Position numbers and translations under genes: made by a program. Positions 1 through 11,249 of a stretch of 64,000 bases of DNA are shown here, piece after piece. The notes under the pieces are model-generated. The model was not told the origin of the DNA and did no database searches. It saw only the letters and a program-made list of their open reading frames with translations. How positions within the stretch are numbered: position 1 is the stretch's first letter; each line of letters starts with the position of its first letter. Origin of the DNA: Melieria omissa (lineage: Eukaryota; Arthropoda; Insecta; Diptera; Ulidiidae); the NCBI GenBank assembly GCA_963971225.1, contig OZ020269.1, forward strand, positions 30,731,783-30,795,782. The letters are read 5' to 3'.

Positions 1-223
1 GTAACCCTTTTCACTGCAGGAATACTGTCGAGAAAGCATGTATAACTGACACCAATGGCGACCAAAGACGAACTCTTTGCCACTACACTTTACTTGCTAA
101 ACGTGAGAATGAAAAACCCAACAGGAAAGACTTAGTTTCATTTTCTTAAACACGAGTACAGTATTTAGTTTATTTAGTGAACCCACGGCTATCTGAATTA
201 TAATGCAAACCTCTATCAGCTGA

Positions 224-930
224 GTGATGGCATTGTCGTCCTCGGACGTAGCAAGTGACATGTCACTGATGCCTTTTTGGCATTCGAAACAGAATCTGCA
301 AATCGAAGAGGTTCTGGTGGTAAATGAGGGCAAGACGAAGTGTCTGCTGTCTGGCGGGGGGTCTCAATTTGAGGCCGATAGGTATACTTTTGAAGTTGTC
401 AAAGAATTCATCTACCTTGGTATCGCCATAATCAGCAGCCTGGATAAAGCGAAGGATTACTTTTGCTAATTGCTGTAACTACGGTTTCGCTAAGCAACTG
501 AGGAACAGAGACCTCCCTCGACCGACAAAACTTGCACTCTACATATAGGACGCTTATTATGCCCGTGCTCCCTTATAGTGCAGAAGCATGGACACTCCCC
601 CGTAAGGATATAGCGGCCGTTGGGGTGTTCGAGGTACCTCGCAAAATCTTCGACCGTGTTCGTATTGGCGGCGGCTATCGTATACGAACCAACAACGAGT
701 TTAAATATATGGACGTAGTTCAGGGAATAAACATATAGCGGACGATGAACTTCCGGCAAAAAAGGTGTTCGATACGGTAGTTGGTGGTCAACGGCGAAGA
801 GGTAGACAGTGTCTCTTTTGGAAGGACCAAGTTAAGGACGCACCATTATCTTTTGATGTGGCCAACTGGAGAAGGCGACTGGAGAGCCTTTGTCGCAGGC
901 CGTAACCCGGTAACGGGTTTTTATGGTCAA
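224..930 (+). pseudogene. Non-LTR retrotransposon remnant (C-terminal end of reverse-transcriptase polyprotein)
   Basis: Decayed coding sequence read in several shifted frames. Recognisable blocks in order are NEGKTKCLLSGGG then FEVVKEFIYLG (about 325-420), KQLRNRDLPRPTKLALY (about 490-540), a block around EAWTL (about 585), a block around FDRVRIGGGYR (about 650), and GGQRRRGRQCLFWKDQ followed by NWRRRLESLC (about 785-895). This order is typical of the tail of endonuclease/reverse-transcriptase proteins of non-LTR elements found throughout fly genomes. Stops and frame changes between blocks show it is not functional. The 5' part of the element is absent, as expected for 5'-truncated insertions. 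The clade cannot be assigned from this fragment. Confidence 0.7.
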
Positions 931-1104
931 TGAAGTGAGTTATTTCTCGAAATGGCCTCTAGATTATTTTCTCTGAGGCTACGTGGGGCTGCAATCAAAG
1001 CGGAAACTATCGACGCCTCGGAAGACAACATTGCCGAAAAACGGCCCCCATAGCTTGAAAAAGTGGTAGAAAGGAAATTATATAACATTTGTTTAATAAA
1101 GTCA

Positions 1105-2200
1105 ATTTTGACATTCACCCTGACACACATTTTTATGTTCAGAGACTAACACTATTTACATGTAAATAATTTTGTTCTCATATGTTTTATGAGGACAGTT
1201 TTGATGTTTTTTATTCCGTTGATAACCTTAAACTGGAACTAGGTTGGTTGGTTGGTTCAAGTGGCGATATTACATCCAACATGAACATCCAAATAGCGCG
1301 TTGGCGCCGTTTTGTTGCCACTACTCCCGGTAGGTATTTTACGGTATAATGATGTTTTGTCTTCTGGACCCTTTACAATATATACCCAATATCTAGTCCG
1401 TGAGGTTGATGAAAGAGAGTAGCGAGTGTATGGTGCACTTTACTATTTCTTCGAAATTCTGGAATGTTGGCTTTCCAATCGTGAAGACTGAAGTTAGTCT
1501 TGCAACGTCCCGGCGGCCCTTGTTTAAGAGCTCCGCGGTCCTGTTCTTATCATATGCTGGCCATAGTGATCTACTGATTTTACAGGATTCAATCATCTGC
1601 CATCTAGTGTTTGCTTTTGTGAAGAAGTCCTTGGAGACCTAGTTCTTGATAGAGCCAAGTGGATCGAGAACCGCCAGCGCCTCACTCTCATCAAGAGCGG
1701 ATCCTCTTCGAGCCAGTTCATCGGCTCCTTCGTTCCTGTCAATGTTATTGTGCCCTGGCACCCATTTCAGGGTAACTTTGAACCGATGAGCGAGCTCTGC
1801 GAGGATCTTCCTACATTCCCGCACTAGTTTTGACTATAGAATCGACGAGTCTAGTGCCTTAATCGTGGATATGCTATGGGATAGTATAGTGTAGTGGCTT
1901 TTTTAGGATGTATCAGCCAGTGGAAATAGAACTGGAAACTGGAAGTAGACTATGCTAAAGAAATTTCAGGTCCAAAAGTGAAAGATAGGAAAAAGATCTA
2001 TGAGGTTTAAGTCCCCACACAGTGACCGAATTAGTCAATCTGGCAAAAGATATTCTCACCAAATATTGTATTTAAGACTTTTATTGAATACCAAATTTAG
2101 ATATGCAAATTTGAACAAGATCGTTCAACTATATCATATATGTAGCTGCCTTAGAAACGATCGATCAAAAATGGGTCGTATGGAAAACTTTTTTGACCAA
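1105..2200. repeat. Diverged, interrupted copy of the fold-back element seen at 2.7-5.7 kb
   Basis: Two blocks resemble the intact copy downstream. About 1105-1240 matches the outer arm (ACATTCACCCTGACAC, then a TGTAAATA segment, a TTTTATGAGGACAGTTTT segment and GTTGATAA). About 1905-2170 matches the inner part (a GACTATGCTAAAGA segment, a GTATTTAAGACTTTTA segment, a CAAATTTGAAC segment and a GTAGCTGCCTTAGAAACGATCG segment). Between them lies a retrotransposon RNase H fragment, so this copy was probably broken by a later insertion. It is clearly more diverged than the next copy. Confidence 0.6.
1393..1860 (-). pseudogene. Non-LTR retrotransposon RNase H domain fragment
   Basis: On the minus strand the upstream frame reads VTLKWVPGHNNIDRNEGADE then LARRG (about 1690-1780). 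This is the H-D region of the RNase H domain carried by I-like and related non-LTR elements. A second minus-strand frame (1393-1596) reads SRSLWPAYDKNRTAELL, the usual continuation after that domain. The two lie in different frames, so the coding sequence is broken. It sits inside a diverged fold-back repeat, implying nested insertion. Similar RNase H debris lies at 44.7 kb. Confidence 0.7.
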
Positions 2201-2487
2201 ATCTGTTGTATTGTGATTAAAAAAAATGTTTAACTCGCAACGAATGTTTGTATTTGAAAACTGGATGAATCATGCTTTGATGTGGCGATATGATATGCTA
2301 TGCAACTATGGTTACGAATTTTTCACGGGAATTTCAAACTGTGATTTTAGCTATTTTGTTTGGTATTCTGTACTGAGTTTTAAATGCTTCATTGTGCTAT
2401 GTCACTCATAAGCCACGAGTTGTGCGACTCTACCCAACAAACAGTGCAAATGGATGTTCAATAGGTGCAAATATTGACACTTCACCG

Positions 2488-2588
2488 CAGTGGCGCACAA
2501 GGGATTTCATTTAAACTTTTGAGCCGAATACCATTTGAAACCATAAACATTGAAACCAGAAGTTTTTGTATTTGGGGGAGGGCCACTG
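2488..2588. repeat. Degraded short hAT-type MITE copy
   Basis: Begins CAGTGGCGCAC and ends GGCCACTG. The middle (CCGAATACCATTTGAAACCAT, then TTTTTGTATTTGGGGG) matches the intact 164-bp element at 14,166-14,329. No matching flanking duplication was found, so this is an old or rearranged copy. Confidence 0.55.
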
Positions 2589-3002
2589 AGCTGAAGCTGC
2601 ATCAGAATCGGACATAGAACCAAAAGTTGTAGCACTGTAAAAAATCTAATTTTTAAATATGAAAATAGTGGCAGGATGAAGGTTAACCTTCACACTGTCA
2701 CCAATTTTTATATACGGAAACCGTCACTATTAACATATGTTAATATTTTTCTTCTCATCCGTTTTATAAAGACAGTTTTCATTTTTTGAGCTAAGTTGAT
2801 AAGCAAAAACATAAAATGGACTGTGCTAAAAAGATTTTAGGTTCACGTGTGGAAGGGGGAAAAGGGATGAATGGGGTTTCAGCCCCTACAATGCATTTTC
2901 AAATATATTTTCATCAAATTTCGTATTTAAGACTTTTAGGTAATACTACATCACATATCCAAATTTGAACGAGATCGGTCAACTATATCATATAGCTGCC
3001 AT

Positions 3003-4962
3003 CAGTGGCGTCCCCAGGGGGGGGGGATTAGGGGGATGGATCCCCCCCCTTGGTCGGAGAATTCACTTATGCAATTTGCTATAACAATATGGAATTGTGA
3101 AACATTTTTATTATTTGCTTTATCGCTTCTGTAATCACCCACTTAAAACCTAATAACTGAACCTCCCATGATCTGGCCAGACCATAATGTAAACAAGATG
3201 ATAGTCGAGGATTGTTGTTAAGGATGTAAAAAAACCAGAAAGTGTGAATACAATGATTTCTTTTGCTTGTCTACATTATTTTTACGTAAAACGGTGAAAA
3301 TATACTAGAATAATTAGGTAAATAGCGAGTTTCAACTTTAATGAGTTAATTTTGAAATTAAAAAAATACGGCAGTAAAGCAAAAAAATAAAAAAATGTAT
3401 AAATGTAAAATACGTTACTTATGGATCTACTTCAGCTGCTTGACCAATGCAATTATTTCAACAATATAATGCAGTATCATGACTAAACCACATTGAGATT
3501 TTACATTCGACACATACAAATCGGGTTTTGATATATATATTTCTGGATTCCTTGCACTGTTAATAATTCTGAACTGCTTTGCCAAAGAAAAATATGCAAA
3601 ACATGCTCTACATGTTGTTGTTCAGGCCGGATATCGTTTTCCTTGTCGCCTTCGTCGTTGCTATCTTCACATTGAACTATCTAAACGACCATTTTTTCTA
3701 TCAGTATCAGAAGCTTCGTTTTGTTCAGGGCCAAATGAAAGCGTGAAATTGGCAGCACCGTTATTATTGCCTCTCGCAGCAAATTATTTTATATCTTAAA
3801 TTCGTTGCTCTAAAGCATTAGTTTCCGCTATTGCTAAGGAAATTTTTTTAGAGATTTTCCTCTCTGATTTAACTCCAGCGTCGAAAACAATGTCCACCTG
3901 ATTCTCAAAATAGCATTCTCTTCCTTTCATCACTGTCACAGAAAACACCCAATCGAATTGGAAAATGGATAAGTATTAATTTTGAATATGTTCCAACATT
4001 ATTTTCCAACAAAAATTCTATTTATTAACCCAAAGAAAATAAAAGCCAAGGCGAATGAAAAACACTTGGACCAGGTACATTTTGCGCCAGCTAATTTACG
4101 TCACTATTAACGGGATGGCACGAAAAAAGTGCTTCAAATCGGGTCAGATGGAAAAACCTAGTTGAAAATATATATATAATATAAAAAAAAAATAACAAAA
4201 AAAAACTGAAAATAACTGGCAAATTTGTATGAAAATACACCATGGTCTGGCCAAGCCATGGTTTTGGGTTTTGTGCTTAGAAAGGATCAGTTAAAGATAT
4301 CATGAAATTTGAGCTCGATAGCTTAATTACAACATTACTAAAGTGGATCCAAAGTTCAATATGGTCTGGCCAGAACCGGATACCCGCAGAAGGGTTAAGA
4401 ATAAATGAATAAAAAAATCAGCATTGCATTTGTTCTCGCAGAATAGTTGTATTTTCAATGTTCCCAAAAGTGTTGACTATTTACCAAAATAGTAATCAAA
4501 CGCAGGCTTCATGCCAACCCTGCATCAGCTGTTGAAATTAAAAAAAAATTCACTTACATAGTTTTGGTGAATTGCGGGTAAACATGGAAACATGGTCACC
4601 TCTATCATAACATAATTAAATTTCAGAACGTCATACATTTTGTAAATGTTTGATTTCTTTTACATAGCTGGTGTGCTTTTTAAAATACGTCTTTTCGTAA
4701 TTCTATTAGCAGTTGTTTTCGAAATGTCATAACTTAAAACAAACTTGAATTTTTTGGTTGGCATTTTATGACTTAAAAATACATTTCACTTGAATTTTTT
4801 GTTTTAAGAAGTTTATGTTGGTATATGTATACATATATGTATGTATGTACAATTTTATTCAACATGTATTAAAAATAATACGCAAAGATGAAAGTATAAA
4901 AATGGCGTTAAACTGCATTTTTTGCATATCCCCCCCTTCCCGAAATCATGGGGACGCCACTG
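3003..4962. mobile_element. hAT-superfamily DNA transposon, non-autonomous or decayed
   Basis: Termini are CAGTGGCGTCCCC on the left and GGGGACGCCACTG on the right, perfect inverted repeats. The element is flanked by the identical 8-mer GCTGCCAT on both sides (2995-3002 and 4963-4970). CAGTGGCG-type ends with an 8-bp duplication are the hallmark of hAT elements (established knowledge). Length is 1,960 bp. No intact transposase frame is present. The minus strand around 3,620-3,950 has short acidic, Asp/Asn-rich readable segments that may be leftover coding sequence. It contains three copies of a near-perfect palindrome around TCTGGCCAGA (see findings). Confidence 0.88.
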
Positions 4963-4970
4963 GCTGCCAT
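4963..4970. repeat. Right copy of the hAT 8-bp target-site duplication
   Basis: GCTGCCAT, identical to 2995-3002. The uninterrupted sequence can be checked inside the same repeat at about 5131-5138, where gctgccat is followed directly by agaaacgatcg. Confidence 0.9.
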
Positions 4971-5736
4971 AGAAACGATCGCTCAAAAATGCGATTGGTA
5001 CAAAAGGGCTAAATTGGTAACAATTGGTGCATTTTCAAATATATTTTCATCAAATTTCGTATTTAAGACTTTTAGGTAATACTACATCACATATCCAAAT
5101 TTGAACGAGATCGGCCAACTATATCATATAGCTGCCATAGAAACGATCGCTCGAAAATGTGTTGCATTGCGATTTGTACAAAAGGGCTAAATTGGTAACA
5201 ATTGGTGCATTTGAAAACTGATAGTTGGCCGATCTCGTTCAAATTTGGATATGTGATGTAGTATTACCTAAAAGTCTTAAATACGAAAGTTGATGAGAAT
5301 ATATTTGAAAAAGAATTTATGGCAGTTCTTTTAAAAAAGCAACAAATTCGCCCACTTTGTAGGGGCTGAAACCCCATTCATCCCTTTTCCCCCCTTCCAC
5401 ATGTGAACCTAAAATCTCTTTAGAACAGTCCATTTTATGTTTCTGCTTACCAACTTAGCTTAAAAAATGAAAGTTGTCTTTATAAAACGGATGAGAAGAA
5501 AAATATTAACATATGTTAATATGTAACCAAAATAGGGGTAAAAATTTTCATTTGTAAAAAAAAGATGGAAAAAAATTAAATTAAATTTTTAGTTTTCTGA
5601 TTACATATAAAGAAAGAGGTTGACAAATTGGCCACTGAGCCGAAGCCGCATGAAAATCGGACTTAAACCCAAAAAGTTATAGCAAAATCAAAATTGAAAT
5701 ATTAACATATGTTAATAGTGACAGTGTGAAGGTTAA

Positions 5737-6705
5737 GGTGGCTGCCCAAGAACGCCCAAAGAAAGCATCCGGAGCTTCTGGCAAGCCACTACCGATGTGT
5801 TAGGAAGGCGTCCTGCGCTTCTGGGCAATTAAGGTTCCAATTAATTAATAGAAGATGATTATTTGCCACTTCCAACAAACACACAGCAAAACCTTCCTGG
5901 CCGTCAAAGGTTCAATATCCTGGCTTTGCACCGGTTTGCGGCAGCTAACTGCGATTCGAACACGAGCGCTCTTCCTGGATGTTATCCTAAGTGATCCACT
6001 TTTCATCACCATTCACCATTCGCTGTAGAAATGAGTTGATTTTTTGGCGAGATTCGCAGATGGAATTTCACTCCATGAGGTTTTTTATCGTGAAATTGTG
6101 TGGCATTCATACATTGAACTATTTTTTGTAGTCTTATTTAAGTGATTCGAAGTGGGTTTTGGTGCAATGTTTACCTGCTGACCAGACGATATCCTAATGT
6201 CCTAAAATTCAGTGCAAACTTGAAAATTAAATTATAAAAAGTTTACACTGTCCTACATGGACTTAAGTCGTTTTGCTAAAACTCCGCAGATTCGTATTTG
6301 AATTTTAGTAACCGTAGAATTTAACTTGCTTAGAATCAGCTGCTTAGGAGTCGATCCGGCATGGACAAACAAACATAAAACCCATTAAGTTAATTCAACT
6401 TCAAACGAAACTTGTTCTAGTCTAAGCAGAAATTTATTGGCAAAACGGACTCGTTCGTACGTAAACACAGTTGCAATCCCGACGAACGCCATAGTCACGG
6501 GACCACTTCACAATTCCGTTCATTGATTCCCGATCGACTGCTTCTATGTTGTTTCGATAGTCGAAACCTGAATACATCGTATAATTTAATAATAAAGATA
6601 AAACATTATCTGCCAAAACGAATACGACAAGAATTGCAAATTTGGCAATGTCCAGAAAAAAAACAATGGGTTCAAGAACATTGCACTGATGAGCACAGAT
6701 TGTCG
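5737..6705. other. Intergenic stretch, nothing recognised
   Basis: Mostly AT-rich sequence between the repeat cluster and the first gene, with no coding or repeat signature I can support. It presumably includes upstream regulatory DNA of the gene at 6.8 kb. Confidence 0.4.
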
Positions 6706-6709
6706 CGCC

Positions 6710-6716
6710 TATAAAA
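6710..6716 (+). promoter_or_regulatory. TATA box of the 6.8-kb gene
   Basis: TATAAAA, 115 bp upstream of the ATG. A TTCACA initiator-like site at 6735-6740 lies at the expected spacing (A at 6738). Confidence 0.75.
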
Positions 6717-6830
6717 TGGCACTGCAGTTGTACCTTCACAACAGATTTGGCTCGATTGAGCTCAGTAGTAGACCGCTCGAGAGATTGTAATAAGTATTAA
6801 TCGTGAAATCAGACACTGTCCAGGATCGTG

Positions 6831-7145
6831 ATGAAGTTGTTGATTCTGACCGTATTTGCGCTGTTGGCGGCGGCGCATTGCTATCCCGCCCACCACGATC
6901 ACGACGCTGTGAAGCTGGATGATGTGGACGCGCCCGAACACCACGCGGAGGATCATCACGATCACTTGCGACCAGTGCGTCAGTTCGGCGGCTTCGGCGG
7001 CGGTCAGGCTGGTGCCAATGCTCAGGCCTCTGCATTTGGTAGCGGCTTTGGTGGTGGTGGTGGCTATCCTGGTGGATTCGGTGGATTCGGTGGCGGTTAT
7101 CCTGGTGGATTCGGTGGCGGACGCTACGGTGGTTATTACGGATAA
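6831..7145 (+). CDS. Secreted Gly-rich propeptide with His/Asp-rich pro-region
   Basis: Encodes 104 residues. Residues 1-18 are a hydrophobic signal peptide (MKLLILTVFALLAAAHC). Residues 20-46 are an acidic, His-rich pro-region with eight His between 21 and 45. RPVR at 47-50 is an R-X-X-R proprotein convertase-type site, followed by QFGGFGGG. The rest is Gly/Phe/Tyr-rich with two YPGGFGG-type repeats, ending GRYGGYYG. The start is the ATG at 6831, because it gives a clean signal peptide and is preceded by an in-frame GTG, not another ATG. AATAAA lies at 7193-7198, so the 3' UTR is short. The segment AQASAFGSGFGGG matches the gene at 10.9 kb, making them paralogues. Function is unknown; antimicrobial, structural or metal-binding roles are possible but unproven. 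Confidence 0.88.
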   Translation: MKLLILTVFALLAAAHCYPAHHDHDAVKLDDVDAPEHHAEDHHDHLRPVRQFGGFGGGQAGANAQASAFGSGFGGGGGYPGGFGGFGGGYPGGFGGGRYGGYYG

Positions 7146-7225
7146 AGAAAATCGAGTGCCTGTGAATTTATATACTTTAAAATTGACGAAGAAATAAATA
7201 CACAAATGTTCAAAAAATTTAAAAC

Positions 7226-10200
7226 AAAGTTTTTATTATTAATAAGATTTGATTTTTTTAATTTTTGTCATATGCGGATTGAATTCGTGCAAAAAATTAA
7301 GTTGAGCTATTTAATTACAAAACTTAACTCTGTGGTGCAGGCATTGAAGCTGAGTAACATGAAATGGACATAAAATAACGAAGACCTTAAATATTTCAAG
7401 CAATAAAGTGTTCTGTGGTGAAGAAACTCCATAGGAAACACCTCAAATGATATTACAAACAGTTTAGTGTGCAGTGCTCCTGATGTGTCAGAGGAGAAAG
7501 GGACTCTGTCCAAACTATTTAACAACTAACGCGAATAGTTGTAACAAAACAGCGCCCTCGCGCTAATTGAATGTCAAAACATTGCCATTCGAACCAGCCC
7601 ACCTACGTTCTCTGGTCAAGGCTACCGAGCCATGATAACAGATTAGTGCTTTTCGATTGTGTGAACTGGCTTTAACTGCCCTACAGCCCACGTCGAGATC
7701 TCAGTCTGCTGAGCGAAACTATCAGTAAAAGACTATCTACTGGTTACAAATTTCATGTGAGTTTCTACTCTGAAATATGCACATCTGCACTCTCATTCTT
7801 GTAGAAGGACCTCGAATTAGTTTTTACATTCCAAGATGGCTGAATACTTTCGCTTGTTCGAATAGGATGCAAAATGCACCAGTTGCTGTTTTCTTGTGAC
7901 ATTTCTGTGAATCTAATTTAATCATTATGTAATCTAGTTATCCCGTTAGCATTGCTCGAAGAGCACTGAACGGATACTCTCTAGGAAGCAGCTACACTTT
8001 ACTTGCTTAACGTGAAAACTATGGATGATTTAATTTTCATAGATACAATGTTTAGTAATTAATAGTTAATAATAATAAATAATATTTAGTACCACTCTTC
8101 AAAATTTTCTCATTACTGTTTTCAAAAAGCGGCTTCAACAAAAAAATTTTGAGCATCTCTCAAATAGCAAAAAAATCTTTAATAAATGAATTTTTTTTTA
8201 ATACAGTTTTGTTTATTTCTTTAGAATATATTTGTTTTATGTGAAAAATATTTATTTTATTTAAAACATGTTTTTATTATTTGTTATTTAAAATTTTTTT
8301 TACAAAGTTCATATAACTTAAAAAAATGAGATTTATAACTTTAAAATATAAGAAAAATATTACAAAATTAAACAAAAAATTAGCAACAAAAATTTCTAAT
8401 AAAAAAAAATTAAAACTTAAAGGAAAATGATATAAAATTCATTTTTTTTGTTGTTTATTTTTGAGAATTATTCAACACTCTTCTAATTTAAAATATGTTT
8501 TTTTATTATTTTTTTAAATATTATATTAGGTTGATATAGTTTAGTTAATTACCTTCTGAACGACGGACCACTTGTGGTATTCGGATGGTTGGTTTACGAG
8601 ATATGTGCTCAAAACTTAAATAAGAGGGAAAAAACGTGTTTTTCGAAGATATTTCGAAAATGCTTCTTATTGTATATATTATAATATTTTTGATATTCAG
8701 TTTCGTGTTCAGCAGCCGAAGATTAGTCTAAATTATACTTTTATTTTCAGGAGCATTTTTCGTGTCGAGTAGTGTTATTTATTCATTTATTTGTTTGGGT
8801 ATTTTTTTTAATAACAATAAAGCTTATAATTACGATTACGAGTGACAGATTATTTGAACCAAACTTAAAACTATGAGCTTAAATCAAAACCTGAACATAT
8901 CATAACAAGAAAAAACAAATATGACTAATTTTTGTATAAAAGTTATAACATTTTTTTTAATTCAATAAATTGCTCATTATAAACGAAATTTTATATTTTG
9001 CTAAATGGTGCATGTCTGAAATATTATTTGAAATCAATGAGAAAATCTGCTTGAAATGATATTGAAACATTTTACTTGTTTGTTCACTAATTTCAAAAGC
9101 CGTCGTACCCCTTTAAGTAATTTATCTATGTAAAACTATTTTTAAAGCATTTGCCTAATGGCAATTTCTTTCGAAGATTATTCTAGAGCACCAGTCAAGA
9201 AGAAGAAGAAGAAGAAGAAGATTATTCTAGAGCTTGTAGTAGAAGATTTAAGCCAATTAAAGAAATTAACAAATATTTTGTCGCAAGTGATGTAACGTGA
9301 CCAATTTGCGTAAGATTCTTAAATGTTTGAAGTGGCGATTATAATAAATTAGAAAGGTGCCAAAATCGATAGTGGGAAACACAAACATACATATTTTTAC
9401 CCATTTATTCCCTATAGAAGCTACAAAATTAGCATTAATACAGTTAGTTCTCACCAATTAGCGGCAGCAGTCGCAAGAACAGCTCGAATTTGTTCATAAA
9501 ACCTGTCTGCGTTGTGAGAACAAGAGTACATGTTATGAGAGAGAAAAGAGAGATTATGTGATGGCTTAGTTGGGTGCAGCAACCTTTTAAAGGTTATAAA
9601 GGTCAAAGTGTTAAGTCCGTATGGACAACAAAAGAAAAATCAACAACAAGTCATGTCCATTCTCCATGGATAAGAAATCGCCTGAAGTTGCTTCGGAAGC
9701 GATCTTCTATACCATCCTACGAGTTCATTACCAAAATCATAGGACAGGTGAACCGGCGCACAAGACAACAAACAAATCCATTAAAACAAGAAATGATTTA
9801 TTGATGTAAGATTGCGCTACTCAACAGATTCTCTTTAGTGATGCATTTCACTACAGTGCTGACAATTGGTCACAGAAAGTAGTCTAACACTAAGACTTGG
9901 TCTTTCGGGTTTTTCTCGGATGTTTAACACTCAACTTGATGGATTATGTTCTTGTTTATTTAGCAAATATAATTTTTCTCGAATCAAAGGTGCGAAATGG
10001 ATTAAAAGTTGAAACACATTTCTTTGATATTTTGACAAACTTTCTAAGAAACTTTTCCTATGGTCTATGTTTTTCTGCTCATCACTAAAGATTTATAACA
10101 GCTCTACACATTTTCTTACCTACGTCTACACAACACACTGTCACTCTAAGACATCTGAGGACTTCTTGTATGTGATTCTTCCAATGCAGTCACCCAACTG

Positions 10201-10768
10201 GATCTCCTTTTCTTCATTGTTCATCGTCGACTTTCAAATATAGCAGATTTTTAAGTCGAAACTTTTAGACAACAAAATACTTGACGGTTGACAATAAACC
10301 ATCTTTATTTGATAAAATACTGCAATAAAAAAAATATTGAAAGGCAGTAAAATTATTGCACACCGAATTTCTCTTTGTTTATTTATTTATTATTTGTGAT
10401 TATTCTCAAAAGTTGTCTTTGACTGGTACCGCTTTAGAATTTCATATCTTCTATATGTATGTTCTAGACACACATATGTATATATGTATGAGCCCGTATG
10501 TATAAATATTCGTCGATGACATGTGGCGAATTGTGTCCACTTCTCACAAACCAGTAAAAACTAATTTATGCTAAAAAATTTAACTAAAAGTTTATCCGAG
10601 GAAGAAATGGTGAGTCCCGACGATCACTAATTTGCAAATTCGGCAAGTTTTTCAATTCACTTCAACTCAACAAACTTATTTCTTTTTTTTAAGCGTTCTT
10701 ATCGACATTTTTATTCAAATTAACGTATATTGTTTTTTTTTTTTAGAAATTATAAACAACGCCGAAAC
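7226..10768. other. Long AT-rich intergenic stretch
   Basis: No convincing gene. About 8,040-9,100 is extremely AT-rich. A short segment near 7,992-8,020 (CTACACTTTACTTGCT then AACGTGAAAA) resembles one at 82-110. An AAG trinucleotide run sits at 9,197-9,220 and is flanked by two copies of GAAGATTATTCTAGAGC (about 9,173 and 9,218). The open frames around 9.57-9.81 kb and 9.90-10.09 kb have no family features. Confidence 0.4.
9197..9220. repeat. (AAG)n microsatellite within a short duplication
   Basis: About eight AAG units between two copies of GAAGATTATTCTAGAGC, suggesting a small local duplication followed by slippage. Confidence 0.8.
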
Positions 10769-10769
10769 G

Positions 10770-10776
10770 TATAAAA
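10770..10776 (+). promoter_or_regulatory. TATA box of the 10.9-kb gene
   Basis: TATAAAA, 105 bp upstream of the ATG that carries the signal peptide. Upstream in-frame sequence is AT/T-run rich and unlikely to be translated. Confidence 0.75.
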
Positions 10777-10874
10777 CTGGACACACTCGATGCGAAATCG
10801 CAGAATTGCTTCAACAACCAACTAATCCGAGTGTTAACAGTATTCACCGAGTTTTCTGTGATAGACATTTGAAC

Positions 10875-11192
10875 ATGAAAGTGCTGATCCTTGTGCTATT
10901 GGCGCTGCTAGCCGTGGCCTACTCGATGCCGACGAACGGCATTGCCGAGCAGCCATTGGCCGAGGGAGCGGAAGGCGGCGCTGAACTTAAGCGCGTTCGA
11001 CGCGGCTACGGTGGCTACGGCGGCTTTGGCGGATTCCCAGGCGGTGGCTTTGGCGGATTTCCCGGAGGCGGCTTCGGCGGCGGCTTTGGTGGCGCTTCGG
11101 CATCGGCCAGAGCGAGCTCCTTTGGCAGCGGTTTTGGCGGTGGACTCGGTGGATATCCTGGCGGCTATGGTGGATACGGCTGCTGTGGATAG
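10875..11192 (+). CDS. Secreted Gly-rich propeptide with C-terminal Cys pair
   Basis: Encodes 105 residues. The signal peptide is about residues 1-17 (MKVLILVLLALLAVAYS), followed by a short acidic pro-region (about 19-38) and KRVRR at 39-43, a strong furin-type site. The mature part (44-105) is Gly/Phe/Tyr-rich with GGFPGGG repeats, an Ala/Ser stretch (ASASARASS, 74-82), FGSGFGGG, and an end YGCCG with adjacent cysteines. Adjacent Cys residues are unusual in such chains and could support dimers. The ATG at 10875 was chosen over the longer upstream frame because translation from it gives the signal peptide and the TATA box lies 105 bp upstream. AATAAA is at 11243-11248. It is a paralogue of the 6.8-kb gene through the A-S-FGSGFGGG block. 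Confidence 0.9.
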   Translation: MKVLILVLLALLAVAYSMPTNGIAEQPLAEGAEGGAELKRVRRGYGGYGGFGGFPGGGFGGFPGGGFGGGFGGASASARASSFGSGFGGGLGGYPGGYGGYGCCG

Positions 11193-11249
11193 TGAATGTG
11201 TTTCGTAATTTAAGTTTTACCGGTATTTTTGGTCTGAATGTAAATAAAT

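Larger units (their letters stand above)
2683..5736. mobile_element. Fold-back (long inverted repeat) DNA element, interrupted by a hAT element
   Basis: The outer ends are inverted copies: TTAACCTTCACACTGTCAC on the left and GTGACAGTGTGAAGGTTAA on the right. The similarity continues inward for about 300 bp on each side, including an AACATATGTT palindrome, the stretch around ATCCGTTTTATAAAGACA, GGGGTTTCAGCCCC and the stretch around CAAATTTGAACGAGATCGG. The interior holds a roughly 170-bp unit present twice (about 2890-3002 continued at 4971-5030, then about 5031-5215). Without the nested hAT element it would be about 1.1 kb. No coding sequence is seen, so it is presumably non-autonomous. The superfamily is uncertain. 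Confidence 0.75.

Noticed and set aside
3619..3960. Possible hAT transposase exon on the minus strand
   Set aside because: Readable acidic pieces exist, but with stops and no diagnostic hAT residues; left as a possibility in the element entry.
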